64,000 bases of DNA from Xanthomonas vesicatoria ATCC 35937 (GCF_001908725.1 NZ_CP018726.1:62001-126000), one strand, 5' to 3'; positions 33,490 to 41,240 are shown, numbered from the stretch's first letter. Notes: generated from the sequence alone by a model not told the origin. Translations and numbers: made by a program.

Positions 33490-34311
33490 CCAGCCGTTTC
33501 TGAAAGCGCTACAGCGGAAAATTGATGGCGCTAGCTTTTGACAACTGCCATCAATCTACGAGACACCGAAAGCGGCGCAACTGCGCCAGCACAACACCGA
33601 TCGTAAGGCGACCCAGCACTGCTGGTGTCACGAGTCACGCTTGATGCGACTGAGGCATGAAATAAGCGACTGGCTTTGGCGAAGGCGCACAGGGTCCGAA
33701 CAGCTGCGCCAAAGGGAATGCCGGGCTCTGTGCTCGATGCCGGCGTTGGTGGTCGCCAAGGGTTCGACCTGGATGACGCCCTGGGCGGATCCGCCTCGCT
33801 GTCGCCTCGCCCGGCTGGGGGCAGGTTGGTTTACTTACCGCCGCTGCCCGGCCTTGCTCGATGTAGGCGCTGGCCAGCTCGACGGCTGACGGTATCGATT
33901 TGCAGGAGATCCACGTCGCCGACGCGGCCGGCAGCTGCAGCACCTAGTGCGATCGCTACGTTGTGGCCACCGCGACGGCGCTGGGCGCAGCCAGGGGCAG
34001 GTGGCGGTGCTCGATGCCGGCGCTGGCCAGCTGGTCGACCTGCATCTGCACCGGGAAAATCCACGGTGATTGAGTCAGGATCTAGACCACGGATCTGAGC
34101 TGCTAGGTGTTGCTCAGGTGCTACGCGGGTGAGCGGTAGTGCTAGCGACCGGTCCGGCATAGCCAGAATGCGCGGCAGCCCAGCGGTGCTTGTAGAGGCG
34201 CTGGATGCAATCACAGAGAACCTGGTTGCACCAACTTTGCAGCCTCACAAAGCTCTAACGCGGCAAGATCGAGCTTTGGTTGCCTCCGAGCTCAGACCTT
34301 CTGCACGATCA
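33490..34311. pseudogene. decayed region with degenerate direct repeats
   Basis: No intact gene is credible. Three related words (33731-33757, 33855-33883, 34008-34039) share the core TGCTCGATG followed by GGCG-TGG. In minus-strand translation they give short fragments around Ala-Gly-Ile-Glu-His in changing frames. This looks like the remnant of a repeat-containing minus-strand gene, broken by frameshifts. A hairpin GGCGCA/TGCGCC lies near 33573. Confidence 0.35.
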
Positions 34312-36066
34312 CTAGATCAAGCCAGCTTCCGCCAGGAACTCGGATGGCTGCGCGTCGGAGTTACGTTGATAGCTGAGGAACAGATTGAGTTTGGCACGCG
34401 TCATTCCGACGTAGAACAGCCGTCGCTCTTCTTCGACTGGCGACTGATTGGAGGGGATGACGCCCTGCTCGCAGCCGACGATCCAGACGTGCTTGAATTC
34501 GAGTCCCTTGGAGGCGTGCAGGGTCATCAGACGCACTGCATCGGAATCTTCGTCTGTACCTTCTGCTTGGCGCTGGATGTGCTGCAGACGCTGCTTAAGA
34601 GTGCCTGAGAGGCGCGCTATGCTGCCCTCGCAAGACGCGAGTAGTCGATTGTTGCGTTCGATGGTGGCCCGACTGGCCTGAGCGCCGTACATGTTGCGGC
34701 TCATGAACATGTTGAGTCCTAGGAACACCCGATCCACACGACTTGGATCCTTGGCCATCTCCACCCACGTCGGCACCACGCTGGCCAGTCGTTTAACCAT
34801 GGGTGAGTCCGACTCGTCTGGCTCGTTCAAGAAGCGCTGCAGAGCACCTGGGCGCGAGGCCATAACGCGGCTGGTAATACGCGTCAGATCGCTTTCATCA
34901 ACGCCACCGCGGCGCAACAGTTGGTCAAAGCCGGCCATGTCGCCAGCGGCAAGTGATTTAAGCACTGATAGGAACAGGGCAGGGACTTCCAGTTCCCAGA
35001 ATGGCGTGCGCCCGGACCGTGTGGAAGGGATTCCGCTCTCCTGCAGGATCTGCTCCACCTTCTCCAGCTGGCTGTTGGTTCGGGCCAGCACTGCCCAGTT
35101 GCCGTAGTCGCCATTGTCCAGAATGGCAGCAGTGAGCGCCGTGTTCTCGGCGCCACGATCAGGAAAGCGAAGCACGCGGACCTGTCCATGTGCCTTGTTT
35201 TCGGTGACCAAGTTTTTGTGCAGGCGCTCCGCGTTGTAGGCGATGAGTTTGGACGCCGGCGCGAGGATCTCGGCTGCACAGCGGTAAGTCGTGTCTAGAT
35301 TCACCACCTGGGCATCAGTTAGCTGCTGGAACTCGGTCATGCATTTGTAGCCGCCAGCGAATCGGAAGCCAAAGATGGACTGATCGTCGTCGCCAACGAC
35401 CGTGACCTTGGCGCCGTGCTTGATGTGCTCGGCGATCCACTTGAACTGGATGTCATCCGTGTCCTGGAACTCGTCAGCGAGCATGTAGTCAACTTTGTAC
35501 GGCACAACGAAATCGGGGTGGCCAGCACCCTTGGCCATGCCGCGCGTAGCGAGCAGCAGCAGATCCGAGAAGTCGTGGAAGCCACGTTCGGCCATCAGTT
35601 CGCGGTAGCGGAGGTAGACCTCCTCAGCCATCTGATTCTGTGGTGAACCAAAAGAGTGATCGATGTGGGTTTTGAAGTATTCGACCTTCGAGGCGATCTC
35701 ATCGAAGGGATAGATGTTGGTCTGCGTCACCACCTCGGAATAGGCGGATCGCATGATGGCGCCAGCGGCCTGCGCTTTAAGATTGACGCGCTTTCCAGAT
35801 CGTTCGAGTTGCCGCTTAGCCAGGCTGTGAAAGGTGCCGCACACCAGTCGATCCCCTAGTTTGGGATTCTGCGATCGGATGCGCTCCTCCAATTCGCCGG
35901 CGGCGGCGGAGGTGAATGTCACGGCAAGTAGACGACTGGCCGGGTCGAGCTCGAGCAAATGGGACGCCCGGAACTTGAGGACCGTCGTCTTGCCCGAACC
36001 GGGGCACGCACAAATCATGGCGTGCCCCGAGGCCCGGACTGCTTGCTGCTGCCCAGGGTTAAGCAT
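34312..36066 (-). CDS. UvrD/Rep-type superfamily 1 helicase
   Basis: The 584-residue protein shows the full UvrD set: Gln motif at the N-terminus, P-loop Ala-Cys-Pro-Gly-Ser-Gly-Lys-Thr (20-27), Asp-Glu-Phe-Gln-Asp-Thr (about 197-202), Gly-Asp-Asp-Asp-Gln-Ser-Ile (motif III), and a C-terminal Thr-Leu-His-Ala-Ser-Lys-Gly-Leu-Glu-Phe plus Arg-Leu-Phe-Tyr-Val-Gly-Met-Thr-Arg-Ala. It is slightly shorter than chromosomal UvrD. It starts in a TGATG overlap with the AcaB-like gene, so the pair is an operon on the minus strand. A role in element replication or in mating DNA processing is likely. Confidence 0.85.
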   Translation of the reverse strand: MLNPGQQQAVRASGHAMICACPGSGKTTVLKFRASHLLELDPASRLLAVTFTSAAAGELEERIRSQNPKLGDRLVCGTFHSLAKRQLERSGKRVNLKAQAAGAIMRSAYSEVVTQTNIYPFDEIASKVEYFKTHIDHSFGSPQNQMAEEVYLRYRELMAERGFHDFSDLLLLATRGMAKGAGHPDFVVPYKVDYMLADEFQDTDDIQFKWIAEHIKHGAKVTVVGDDDQSIFGFRFAGGYKCMTEFQQLTDAQVVNLDTTYRCAAEILAPASKLIAYNAERLHKNLVTENKAHGQVRVLRFPDRGAENTALTAAILDNGDYGNWAVLARTNSQLEKVEQILQESGIPSTRSGRTPFWELEVPALFLSVLKSLAAGDMAGFDQLLRRGGVDESDLTRITSRVMASRPGALQRFLNEPDESDSPMVKRLASVVPTWVEMAKDPSRVDRVFLGLNMFMSRNMYGAQASRATIERNNRLLASCEGSIARLSGTLKQRLQHIQRQAEGTDEDSDAVRLMTLHASKGLEFKHVWIVGCEQGVIPSNQSPVEEERRLFYVGMTRAKLNLFLSYQRNSDAQPSEFLAEAGLI

Positions 36067-36884
36067 CAGACCGCTGCTAGACCGGCCTGGCCGGCATCAC
36101 CCGAGGCGGCGTCATCGAGATCGTCCAGTTCGTCCTGCAGTTGCTCGACGGTGGCTACTGGTCGATCACCGGCATCGGTCGGCAGATCGCCTCGCGCCTT
36201 CAGCATCACGTAGGTGTGCTTCAGGGAGCGAATGAAGCGCTTGACGCGATTGCGCCACTGCGAGGTGATCGCAACGCGTTCGGCATTGAGCATGGCCGAA
36301 TTGAAGGTAAGAGAATTGGTGATGTAGTAGAGCTCGTCCAGGTCTCTCAAGATGTTGAGGAGCATCACAGCGTACTTGCTGGACACCGGCACATCGACGG
36401 TCTTGGGTACGTAGCCACCACCAGAAAGGCTAACGCCTTTTTCTTTGGCCTTCTGCCGCATACGCTTCAGATCGTTGGCCAAGTCGGAAGCCAGAGCGCC
36501 GACAAGAGCCGACATCGAAAGCTCGGTTTCCTTGATGCGCTCGATGTTCTCGTTCTGATAGTGCGGAAGCACGAATTCGATGTTGTAGAACGATTCGTGT
36601 GCATGAGCGAAACCGACGTCGGCGAGCTTCACGACCTCCAGGCTGCGGAGCGTGACTGACAGACTCTCGCGATAGGCGCCGTCGGGAATGTCGAAGCCGG
36701 CGATGCCCTTCGGCGGCTTGCGGGGCGGAGCAGACGCGTTGGCTTTCTGGACTACTGCGACAGTTGAGACAGTTTCGGCGGCGGCAGCAGCAGTGCGAAC
36801 CGCCGCGGGACGGGGGTTGTTGGGCTTTGGTGCAGGTGGCGCACCCGTCGGGGCGTCCTGCGAGGGCTGGACAACAGCATTCAT
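36066..36884 (-). CDS. AcaB-like (DUF1845, TIGR03761) protein
   Basis: The start at 36884 follows GGAAGGAAT; an upstream in-frame start lacks such a site. The 272-residue protein has a low-complexity Ala/Pro N-terminal third, then the family core: a Leu-Ser-Val-Thr-Leu-Arg-Ser-Leu-Glu-Val-Val-Lys-Leu-Ala-Asp segment and an Ile-Glu-Phe-Val-Leu-Pro-His-Tyr-Gln motif, both very close to the integrating-element family that includes AcaB. AcaB is known as a transcriptional activator of transfer genes in IncC-like elements, but this homologue may have a different role. A divergent promoter region with inverted repeats lies upstream. Confidence 0.75.
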   Translation of the reverse strand: MNAVVQPSQDAPTGAPPAPKPNNPRPAAVRTAAAAAETVSTVAVVQKANASAPPRKPPKGIAGFDIPDGAYRESLSVTLRSLEVVKLADVGFAHAHESFYNIEFVLPHYQNENIERIKETELSMSALVGALASDLANDLKRMRQKAKEKGVSLSGGGYVPKTVDVPVSSKYAVMLLNILRDLDELYYITNSLTFNSAMLNAERVAITSQWRNRVKRFIRSLKHTYVMLKARGDLPTDAGDRPVATVEQLQDELDDLDDAASGDAGQAGLAAV

Positions 36885-37012
36885 GGGTATTCCTTCCTGT
36901 ACGGCGGATGCCGTATAGCCATTCTTCAAGACCGACACTGCGCGGAATGTGCGTTTGAACGGGCGTTTTGCCCCTCCATTGCTGGGGTTCGTTGCATGCA
37001 AGAAATATTTTC

Positions 37013-37084
37013 GAAAACAAGTTTTCAATTGAGCAACTGCCCTTGACACTCCAGCCGAGCCACATCTAAGCTTTCACACAGCTT
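37013..37084 (+). promoter_or_regulatory. divergent control region with promoter for the plus-strand cluster
   Basis: A perfect -35 box TTGACA (37043-37048) is followed after 16 bases by a weak -10 TCTAAG (37065-37070). An inverted repeat GAAAAC-AA-GTTTTC (37013-37026) precedes it and another, AAGCT/AGCTT (37068-37072 with 37080-37084), overlaps the expected start point. A similar GAAAAC-TT-GTTTT sequence occurs at 37 bases past the nuclease gene (41097-41109). Confidence 0.5.
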
Positions 37085-37561
37085 GGTTGTGTTCGACTTT
37101 TTAGTCTTACCAACCCGATGAGAGGTCCAGAGGCCCAACCCTCCAAAAATAAGGGGCCGAATCCATCCTTTGAGATGGTCTATTCAAGTCAGCTCGCTGA
37201 CATTTTTACCGGCCTAGCGCCGACATCAGATCCACCAAGTGTGGATACCGCTAACAAGCGGTCACCCAGTCCAGTCACGCCTACCTTCAATCGTGTCGAT
37301 TGTTGCTGTGCTTCGTGCTGGCCGCGTATCTGACGGCATGTGTTGTTCGCATCCCGATACGTGACTTTGTGTCTGCCTGCCCTCCCAGTTGGGGGTCAGT
37401 TGGGCACTGGTTTGCCTGCAATCCACTTTGGCCGACGCGACGTTGCGCTTTGCGCTTCGCCCGCCACTGTGTTTTGCATCCAAGCCTCCACAGGCTAATG
37501 ACGATCTTTGATCGTGAAGTGCGCCCTGATCGGCGACGTCTGTGCAGTCTCTCTTATCCCA

Positions 37562-37664
37562 CGGGGAACAAAAGTTCCCCGCCAGGGGTGTCTTTTTGTT
37601 CTCCGGGGGTGTTTCACACCTCCCGGCCAGTGCCACCGGGATTTCTATTTCATCCGGTTGGCAC
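37562..37664 (+). promoter_or_regulatory. three tandem hairpins in a leader
   Basis: Hairpin 1: 37562-37569 with 37574-37581, perfect 8 bp, AAAA loop. Hairpin 2: 37603-37612 with 37616-37626, 10 bp with one bulged T. Hairpin 3: 37630-37639 with 37654-37664, 10 bp with one bulged T. The start codon is at 37683. The 37085-37561 stretch upstream has no credible gene. Confidence 0.6.
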
Positions 37665-37682
37665 ACCGGTGAGGAACTACCC

Positions 37683-37967
37683 ATGAGCAAGAAGCCCCAA
37701 GCCATTCGCCTGTCCGCCAAGCGCCAGCAGAAAGACCGTACATGGTTGATCGTCGGTGTCATCTTTGCAGCAGTCCTGGTCCTGTTCTCTGTCATGCGTG
37801 TTACCGACAGTGACATGGCCCGTGCAGCGGCGATCCAGCAAGTGGAAATCGATACCGAATGTTCGGCTAAGAAGGTGCACCCCCTGGTTGCCTACGCCAC
37901 TGGCGCAGGCATCGAGGAAAGCATCGACGCAGCAGTCAGCGGCGATATCTCCGGTTGCAATCGCTGA
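37683..37967 (+). CDS. small membrane protein
   Basis: The 94-residue product follows a GAGGAA site. A basic N-terminus (Lys/Arg-rich, residues 3-18) is followed by one transmembrane segment (about 22-40), then about 50 periplasmic residues with two cysteines. No family is recognised. It heads the plus-strand cluster and is enclosed by hairpin leaders and a stable hairpin at its end. Confidence 0.55.
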   Translation: MSKKPQAIRLSAKRQQKDRTWLIVGVIFAAVLVLFSVMRVTDSDMARAAAIQQVEIDTECSAKKVHPLVAYATGAGIEESIDAAVSGDISGCNR

Positions 37968-37984
37968 TGTAGTGGATCTGCATC

Positions 37985-38016
37985 AACTCCATTGGCCCTA
38001 CGGGGCCAGTGGAGTT
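37985..38016 (+). terminator. 14-bp hairpin with UACG tetraloop
   Basis: A 14-bp stem (37985-37998 with 38003-38016, one G-T pair) closes a TACG loop flanked by C-G, the very stable cUNCGg type. There is no T-run, so it may stabilise or process the RNA rather than terminate. Confidence 0.6.
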
Positions 38017-38054
38017 CTAGGCGACTGACTTGCACCCCTATCCCGTTGCCGGAC

Positions 38055-38106
38055 GCGGGTCTCCCACCGAATGCACTTCACAGAGGTGCATTCGGGGGAC
38101 ACCCGC
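38055..38106 (+). promoter_or_regulatory. long leader hairpin
   Basis: An inner 10-bp perfect stem (38067-38076 with 38086-38095) continues outward as 4 bp and 6 bp, with one bulged A and a C-C mismatch, for 20 pairs in all. It ends 20 bases before the ATG at 38127. Confidence 0.6.
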
Positions 38107-38126
38107 CCCGTCAACTGGAGAAGATC

Positions 38127-38315
38127 ATGAACAATGCTGATGTAAACGTCCTGATGGGACGCCTGCTCGACCGTGAACCGTTGGACAGCCACGCTGAACT
38201 GGAGCAGGGGTTGTCGAACCAAATGGACATGAACTCTCTCCGAGCCTTTGCGCGCGAAAATGGTTTGATCCGCAAGGCAGGTCTAGTGCCTGCACGCGTG
38301 GCGGCCGGAGCATGA
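38127..38315 (+). CDS. very small hypothetical protein (62 residues)
   Basis: The ATG follows TGGAGAAG. The protein is helical, acidic in its first half and basic at its end, with no hydrophobic segment. No family is recognised. Support rests on the ribosome-binding site and the strongly structured leader that is matched to its start. Confidence 0.5.
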   Translation: MNNADVNVLMGRLLDREPLDSHAELEQGLSNQMDMNSLRAFARENGLIRKAGLVPARVAAGA

Positions 38316-38331
38316 GCAGGAGTTCGGCCTA

Positions 38332-38397
38332 GACACCCGGCAGGGCAACCCTGTCGGGTGTCCTTCCTCAAGCGCTCTAGTGAGCATTTGAGGAAGG
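38332..38397 (+). promoter_or_regulatory. two consecutive perfect hairpins
   Basis: Stem A (38332-38345 with 38349-38362) is 14 pairs including one G-T, with loop CAA. Stem B (38362-38371 with 38388-38397) is 10 perfect pairs; its 3' arm contains GAGGAAGG, which is the ribosome-binding site of a short ORF starting at 38403. Confidence 0.6.
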
Positions 38398-38402
38398 ACA
38401 CC

Positions 38403-38591
38403 ATGGTGTTCTCTCGGTTGCGTGGCCCTGCCACACAAAAACTGGGGTTCTTTCCCCCTTCAATTTCAGAACCGTTTTGGTTCGCACCCTTGGGTGTCTA
38501 TGCAACCGTGAGAGATCATCATCATGAGTATCAACAATGTCGTTGTATCAGGTCGTCTAACAAAAGACGCTCAGATTGTGGAATCAGATGA
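38403..38591 (+). CDS. candidate leader ORF (62 codons) overlapping the SSB-like gene
   Basis: ATG 38403 is spaced well from GAGGAAGGA and the frame reads through the whole structured leader, ending 65 bases inside the SSB-like gene in another frame. The peptide is not recognised and has a Phe-Phe-Pro-Pro segment. If translated, ribosomes would melt the leader structure and could reach the SSB start. It may equally be a chance frame. Confidence 0.3.
   Translation: MVFSRLRGPATQKLGFFPPSISEPFWFAPLGVYATVRDHHHEYQQCRCIRSSNKRRSDCGIR
38411..38514 (+). promoter_or_regulatory. multi-branch RNA leader closing over the Shine-Dalgarno
   Basis: Closing stem P1 pairs 38411-38421 with 38502-38514 (11 pairs, 2-base bulge) and its 3' strand holds GAGAG, the ribosome-binding site for 38524. 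Four hairpins lie inside: P2 38422-38426/38430-38434, P3 38444-38447/38454-38457, P4 38469-38473/38479-38483, P5 38485-38488/38493-38496 with a CTTG loop. All stems are Watson-Crick perfect. Confidence 0.6.
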
Positions 38592-39138
38592 CAGGCCAGG
38601 TCGTTTCGACGTCGAGTTCGTTATCGCGATAAACCACAAGCGTAACGCTGCCAGTATCAGTGAAAAAACTACTTTCCTCACCGTCACGATGAACACGACG
38701 GAAAAGGGTGCAGTGTTTTTCTCCCGCAGTCTGTACAAGGGGAGGGCCGTGCTTGTAGTTGGTGGGATCTGCAGTCGTACTTCTCTTGCGCCTGGAAAGA
38801 GCAGTCCCTCGATTTACCTGGAGGCTGCCTCGATCGAGGCGATGGGCGATGAGCGACCGGCAGCCCAATCCATGCAGTGTGGCCCCGAAGGTATGATCGA
38901 GTCTGAGCCTCCAATGGAGGAACGGACCCCGGTCAAACCCGCTCCGCGGGTATTAGCAGTGCAACGTCCAGGCGCCCAACCACCGCCTGAGTCTTCAACA
39001 CCTGCTCCTACGCACCAGTACGCGTCGCCCGGCCAAAGCCATGGCTACACAAGTGACGCTGCCGCCCTCTACAGGGATAAAGGGATGAGCTCTGCCGAAG
39101 CCGGCGGCTCAGTGGACCTGAACCTGTGCCGGTGGTAA
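38524..39138 (+). CDS. SSB-like OB-fold protein
   Basis: The 204-residue product has an SSB-type OB fold in the first 105 residues: Asn-Asn-Val-Val-Val-Ser-Gly-Arg-Leu-Thr-Lys-Asp-Ala, a Thr-Phe-Leu-Thr-Val strand in place of Glu-Trp-His-Arg-Val, and a Lys-Gly-Arg-Ala-Val-Leu-Val-Val-Gly-Gly segment. A Pro-rich linker follows. The C-terminus is Asn-Leu-Cys-Arg-Trp, with no acidic tip. It is a divergent second SSB of the element, placed as in the ssb-bet-exo cassettes of SXT-type elements. It probably coats ssDNA for the neighbouring recombination proteins. Its leader can hide the ribosome-binding site. Confidence 0.7.
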   Translation: MSINNVVVSGRLTKDAQIVESDDRPGRFDVEFVIAINHKRNAASISEKTTFLTVTMNTTEKGAVFFSRSLYKGRAVLVVGGICSRTSLAPGKSSPSIYLEAASIEAMGDERPAAQSMQCGPEGMIESEPPMEERTPVKPAPRVLAVQRPGAQPPPESSTPAPTHQYASPGQSHGYTSDAAALYRDKGMSSAEAGGSVDLNLCRW

Positions 39139-39164
39139 CCAGAACCTAGCCTTCAACACCCATC

Positions 39165-39213
39165 CCTGGGTTCGATTCAACCCAGGAGGGTCGCGCGCAT
39201 GCGTGCCTGGGTT
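39165..39213 (+). promoter_or_regulatory. three-strand leader with two copies of CCTGGGTT
   Basis: AACCCAGG (39179-39186) can pair with CCTGGGTT at 39165-39172 or with an identical CCTGGGTT at 39206-39213. The downstream helix ends three bases before the ribosome-binding site GGAGA (39216-39220). Confidence 0.55.
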
Positions 39214-39226
39214 GTGGAGATAAATC

Positions 39227-40168
39227 ATGTCTGCAAAGTATCAAGTCACCGACGGTCCTTTCAGTGGAACATTGCTGGACAGGTCCCGGCTTCAGCCGTG
39301 GCGTTACGCAAATGGAGATCCCGTAGTCATAAATGGGAAGGAAATGAGCGAATGGACCCCGGACTACCTCACGCCGATCTTTTTGAGGGTTTTCGACCCC
39401 CAACTGGGCTGGTCCGTCACAACGGACATGGTTGTCCTCAAGGGTCTAAAGCTGCCCGACTATGCCAACCCTCTAGTGGAGAACGGCGTCACCGTGAAGA
39501 CCAGCTTCGGTGGAGACGTGCCGTCGATGCTGCAGGTCGTCAAGGTCACTGCAACTCTGTCTGACCCTGAAGGAAAGGTCATCCACGCGGTCTCCATCCT
39601 GCAGGGCATCCACAACATCAACTCAACGGACCTCGGTTTGAAGAGAGCACTGCTGCAGCTGTATCGCGGAACAGGCCTTCCTAGCTCACCCGAGGGGCAA
39701 AACCCGGTTTTCGTTCCGCAGAAGCCTGAAGAGGCGGCAGCATCCACACCGGTCGCTTCTGTGTCGCAATCGGCTAACCAAGCTGCTGCTGCCCAGGCCG
39801 TGCTTCAGATCCGTCCGATTTCCCAGACGGCTTCGAGAGCGGAGGGCGACGATTCGGACGTTGGTGCTGACCAAATCTCCTCTTCGGAAGCTGAGTCCGC
39901 AATCGAGCAACCTACTTCGCAAGAAGTAGTGCAATCGGTGGAAGTAGATGCCAAGAGCAAGTCTTCCGAATCCGGCGCGTCTTCGCAGGTTAAAACTGCT
40001 GAGGCGGACGTGGCCACAGTCGACAACAGCAAGATCGATCCTCGCTTCCTTAACCAGCTCACGCACTTCGCAAAGCTGGCGGGGGAGGACGTTCGCCAAC
40101 TGAACGACGACACGGACGCGAAGGCAGAGTTGGTACGAATGCGCCTTGTAGCTAATGGGAGGGGTTGA
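39227..40168 (+). CDS. candidate ssDNA-annealing (Bet/RecT-like role) protein, family unknown
   Basis: The 313-residue protein has a structured N-terminal half of about 155 residues rich in strands, with no signal peptide, followed by an Ala/Ser/Gln/Glu-rich linker (about 160-265) and a short C-terminal helical domain. No family is recognised from sequence. The inference of an annealing function rests on position: SSB-like gene before, exonuclease-like gene after, as in ssb-bet-exo modules of SXT/IncA-C elements. It could instead be a recombination mediator. The stop is 4 bases before the nuclease start. Confidence 0.45.
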   Translation: MSAKYQVTDGPFSGTLLDRSRLQPWRYANGDPVVINGKEMSEWTPDYLTPIFLRVFDPQLGWSVTTDMVVLKGLKLPDYANPLVENGVTVKTSFGGDVPSMLQVVKVTATLSDPEGKVIHAVSILQGIHNINSTDLGLKRALLQLYRGTGLPSSPEGQNPVFVPQKPEEAAASTPVASVSQSANQAAAAQAVLQIRPISQTASRAEGDDSDVGADQISSSEAESAIEQPTSQEVVQSVEVDAKSKSSESGASSQVKTAEADVATVDNSKIDPRFLNQLTHFAKLAGEDVRQLNDDTDAKAELVRMRLVANGRG

Positions 40169-40172
40169 TGCC

Positions 40173-41054
40173 ATGCAGAAAACCCTATACCTGTCGTTCT
40201 CGTCTGACTCTACCTACCTAACCTGTCCGCGGCAGTACAAGCTGACGAAGATCGACCGACTCACCTGTATCCAGGAGAGCATGGCCACGATGTTCGGAAA
40301 GGTTGTGCACACGGCCATCCACCTGTACCTGAAGTCGGAGATAGACGGCGCACTGTTCACGGCTCCTGAGTTTTTTGAGCAGGAGTTCGTGCGCAGAGCA
40401 TCGGCGACCAACCTTCGGCTTCCTGCCAACTGGTCCATCCAGGACTTCATCGACTGCGGTAGGTTGATGATGAAAAGGTTCGACGAGTTCTGGAAGCAAG
40501 GCGAGTATGAAGTGGTCCTTGATGCCAAGGGTGAGCCGATCCTTGAACGCGAGTTCAAGATCGGTCTGCCTGAGAATATTGAGTACACCGCTATCATCGA
40601 CGTCATCCTGCGCCGTAAGCGTGATGGTTGGATATTCGTCTGCGACTGGAAGACACCGGCTCAGGCTTCGTTTGAGGGCTTTGCACTACTATCTGAGCAG
40701 CTAACCGGCTATCAAGTAGTGGTTGAAGCGTTCATGGCGGAAATGGGTCTTGAGCGGCTCGACGGCACCATGTTCGTTGAGCTACTGAAGCGCAAGGTGC
40801 CCGTCAAGCGCGGTGCAACTGGTCCGATGGTCGAAAAGCCTTGTGTTGTGCGGATGCGTAGTGAGGAAGAAAAGCTGGAGTGGATGCAATCTCGGCTTGA
40901 AACTGGCCGGAACATCAGGGCAGGGAAGTTTCCAAAAAGGCCACTCAGTGCGTTTTCCTCTCCATGTACTCTCTGTGATATGCGTAACCTATGCATGGTC
41001 GGATCGATGGATGGTCTTGTTGTTCGAGAACCATTCCAACGACGTGCAGCATAG
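40173..41054 (+). CDS. PD-(D/E)XK exonuclease with Cas4/AddB-like Fe-S cysteines
   Basis: The start at 40173 follows GGGAGGGG; an earlier in-frame ATG at 40155 overlaps the previous gene. The 293-residue protein shows Ser-x-x-x-x-Leu-Thr-Cys-Pro at the N-terminus (C18), Gly-Lys-Val-Val-His (H46), a central Ile-Ile-Asp-Val (D143) and Cys-Asp-Trp-Lys (D158, K160), and Gln-x-x-x-Tyr (Q176, Y180). Three more cysteines near the end (C265, C268, C274) complete a four-cysteine set as in Cas4 and AddB, which hold a 4Fe-4S cluster. It is the likely resecting nuclease of the recombination module. Confidence 0.8.
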   Translation: MQKTLYLSFSSDSTYLTCPRQYKLTKIDRLTCIQESMATMFGKVVHTAIHLYLKSEIDGALFTAPEFFEQEFVRRASATNLRLPANWSIQDFIDCGRLMMKRFDEFWKQGEYEVVLDAKGEPILEREFKIGLPENIEYTAIIDVILRRKRDGWIFVCDWKTPAQASFEGFALLSEQLTGYQVVVEAFMAEMGLERLDGTMFVELLKRKVPVKRGATGPMVEKPCVVRMRSEEEKLEWMQSRLETGRNIRAGKFPKRPLSAFSSPCTLCDMRNLCMVGSMDGLVVREPFQRRAA

Positions 41055-41119
41055 AACTAAAAAGTCGTAGTCGGAGAAGTACAAGACGACTGTGAAGAAA
41101 ACTTGTTTTTGTCAGTGTG

Positions 41120-41151
41120 CCGGGATTCGCTTATGCGATCCCGGTTTTTTT
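41120..41151 (+). terminator. intrinsic terminator after the recombination module
   Basis: A 10-pair stem (41120-41130 with 41135-41144, one bulged T) with loop TTAT is followed by seven T. It separates the recombination genes from the next promoter. Confidence 0.9.
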
Positions 41152-41162
41152 CCGAAAACCGG

Positions 41163-41198
41163 TTGACACATCAACTGCGCACCCTTAAATTTGATGTG
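41163..41198 (+). promoter_or_regulatory. sigma-70 promoter with built-in operator
   Basis: A perfect -35 (TTGACA, 41163-41168), 17-base spacer and -10 TAAATT (41186-41191) are visible. A perfect inverted repeat CACATCAA/TTGATGTG (41167-41174 with 41191-41198) overlaps both boxes, so a dimeric repressor could block the promoter. Confidence 0.75.
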
Positions 41199-41240
41199 CA
41201 TCGACACGCCGGTCTGGGCGCCGCTAAAGCCCCATTATTC

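Noticed and set aside
36984..36996. Fourth copy of the GGGTTCGTTACA element
   Set aside because: One base differs in the core and the orientation does not fit a start codon 45-50 bases away.
37262..37816. Minus-strand frame of 184 codons over the 37.5 kb leader
   Set aside because: Covers tandem RNA-like hairpins and a plus-strand gene; composition without protein-like pattern.
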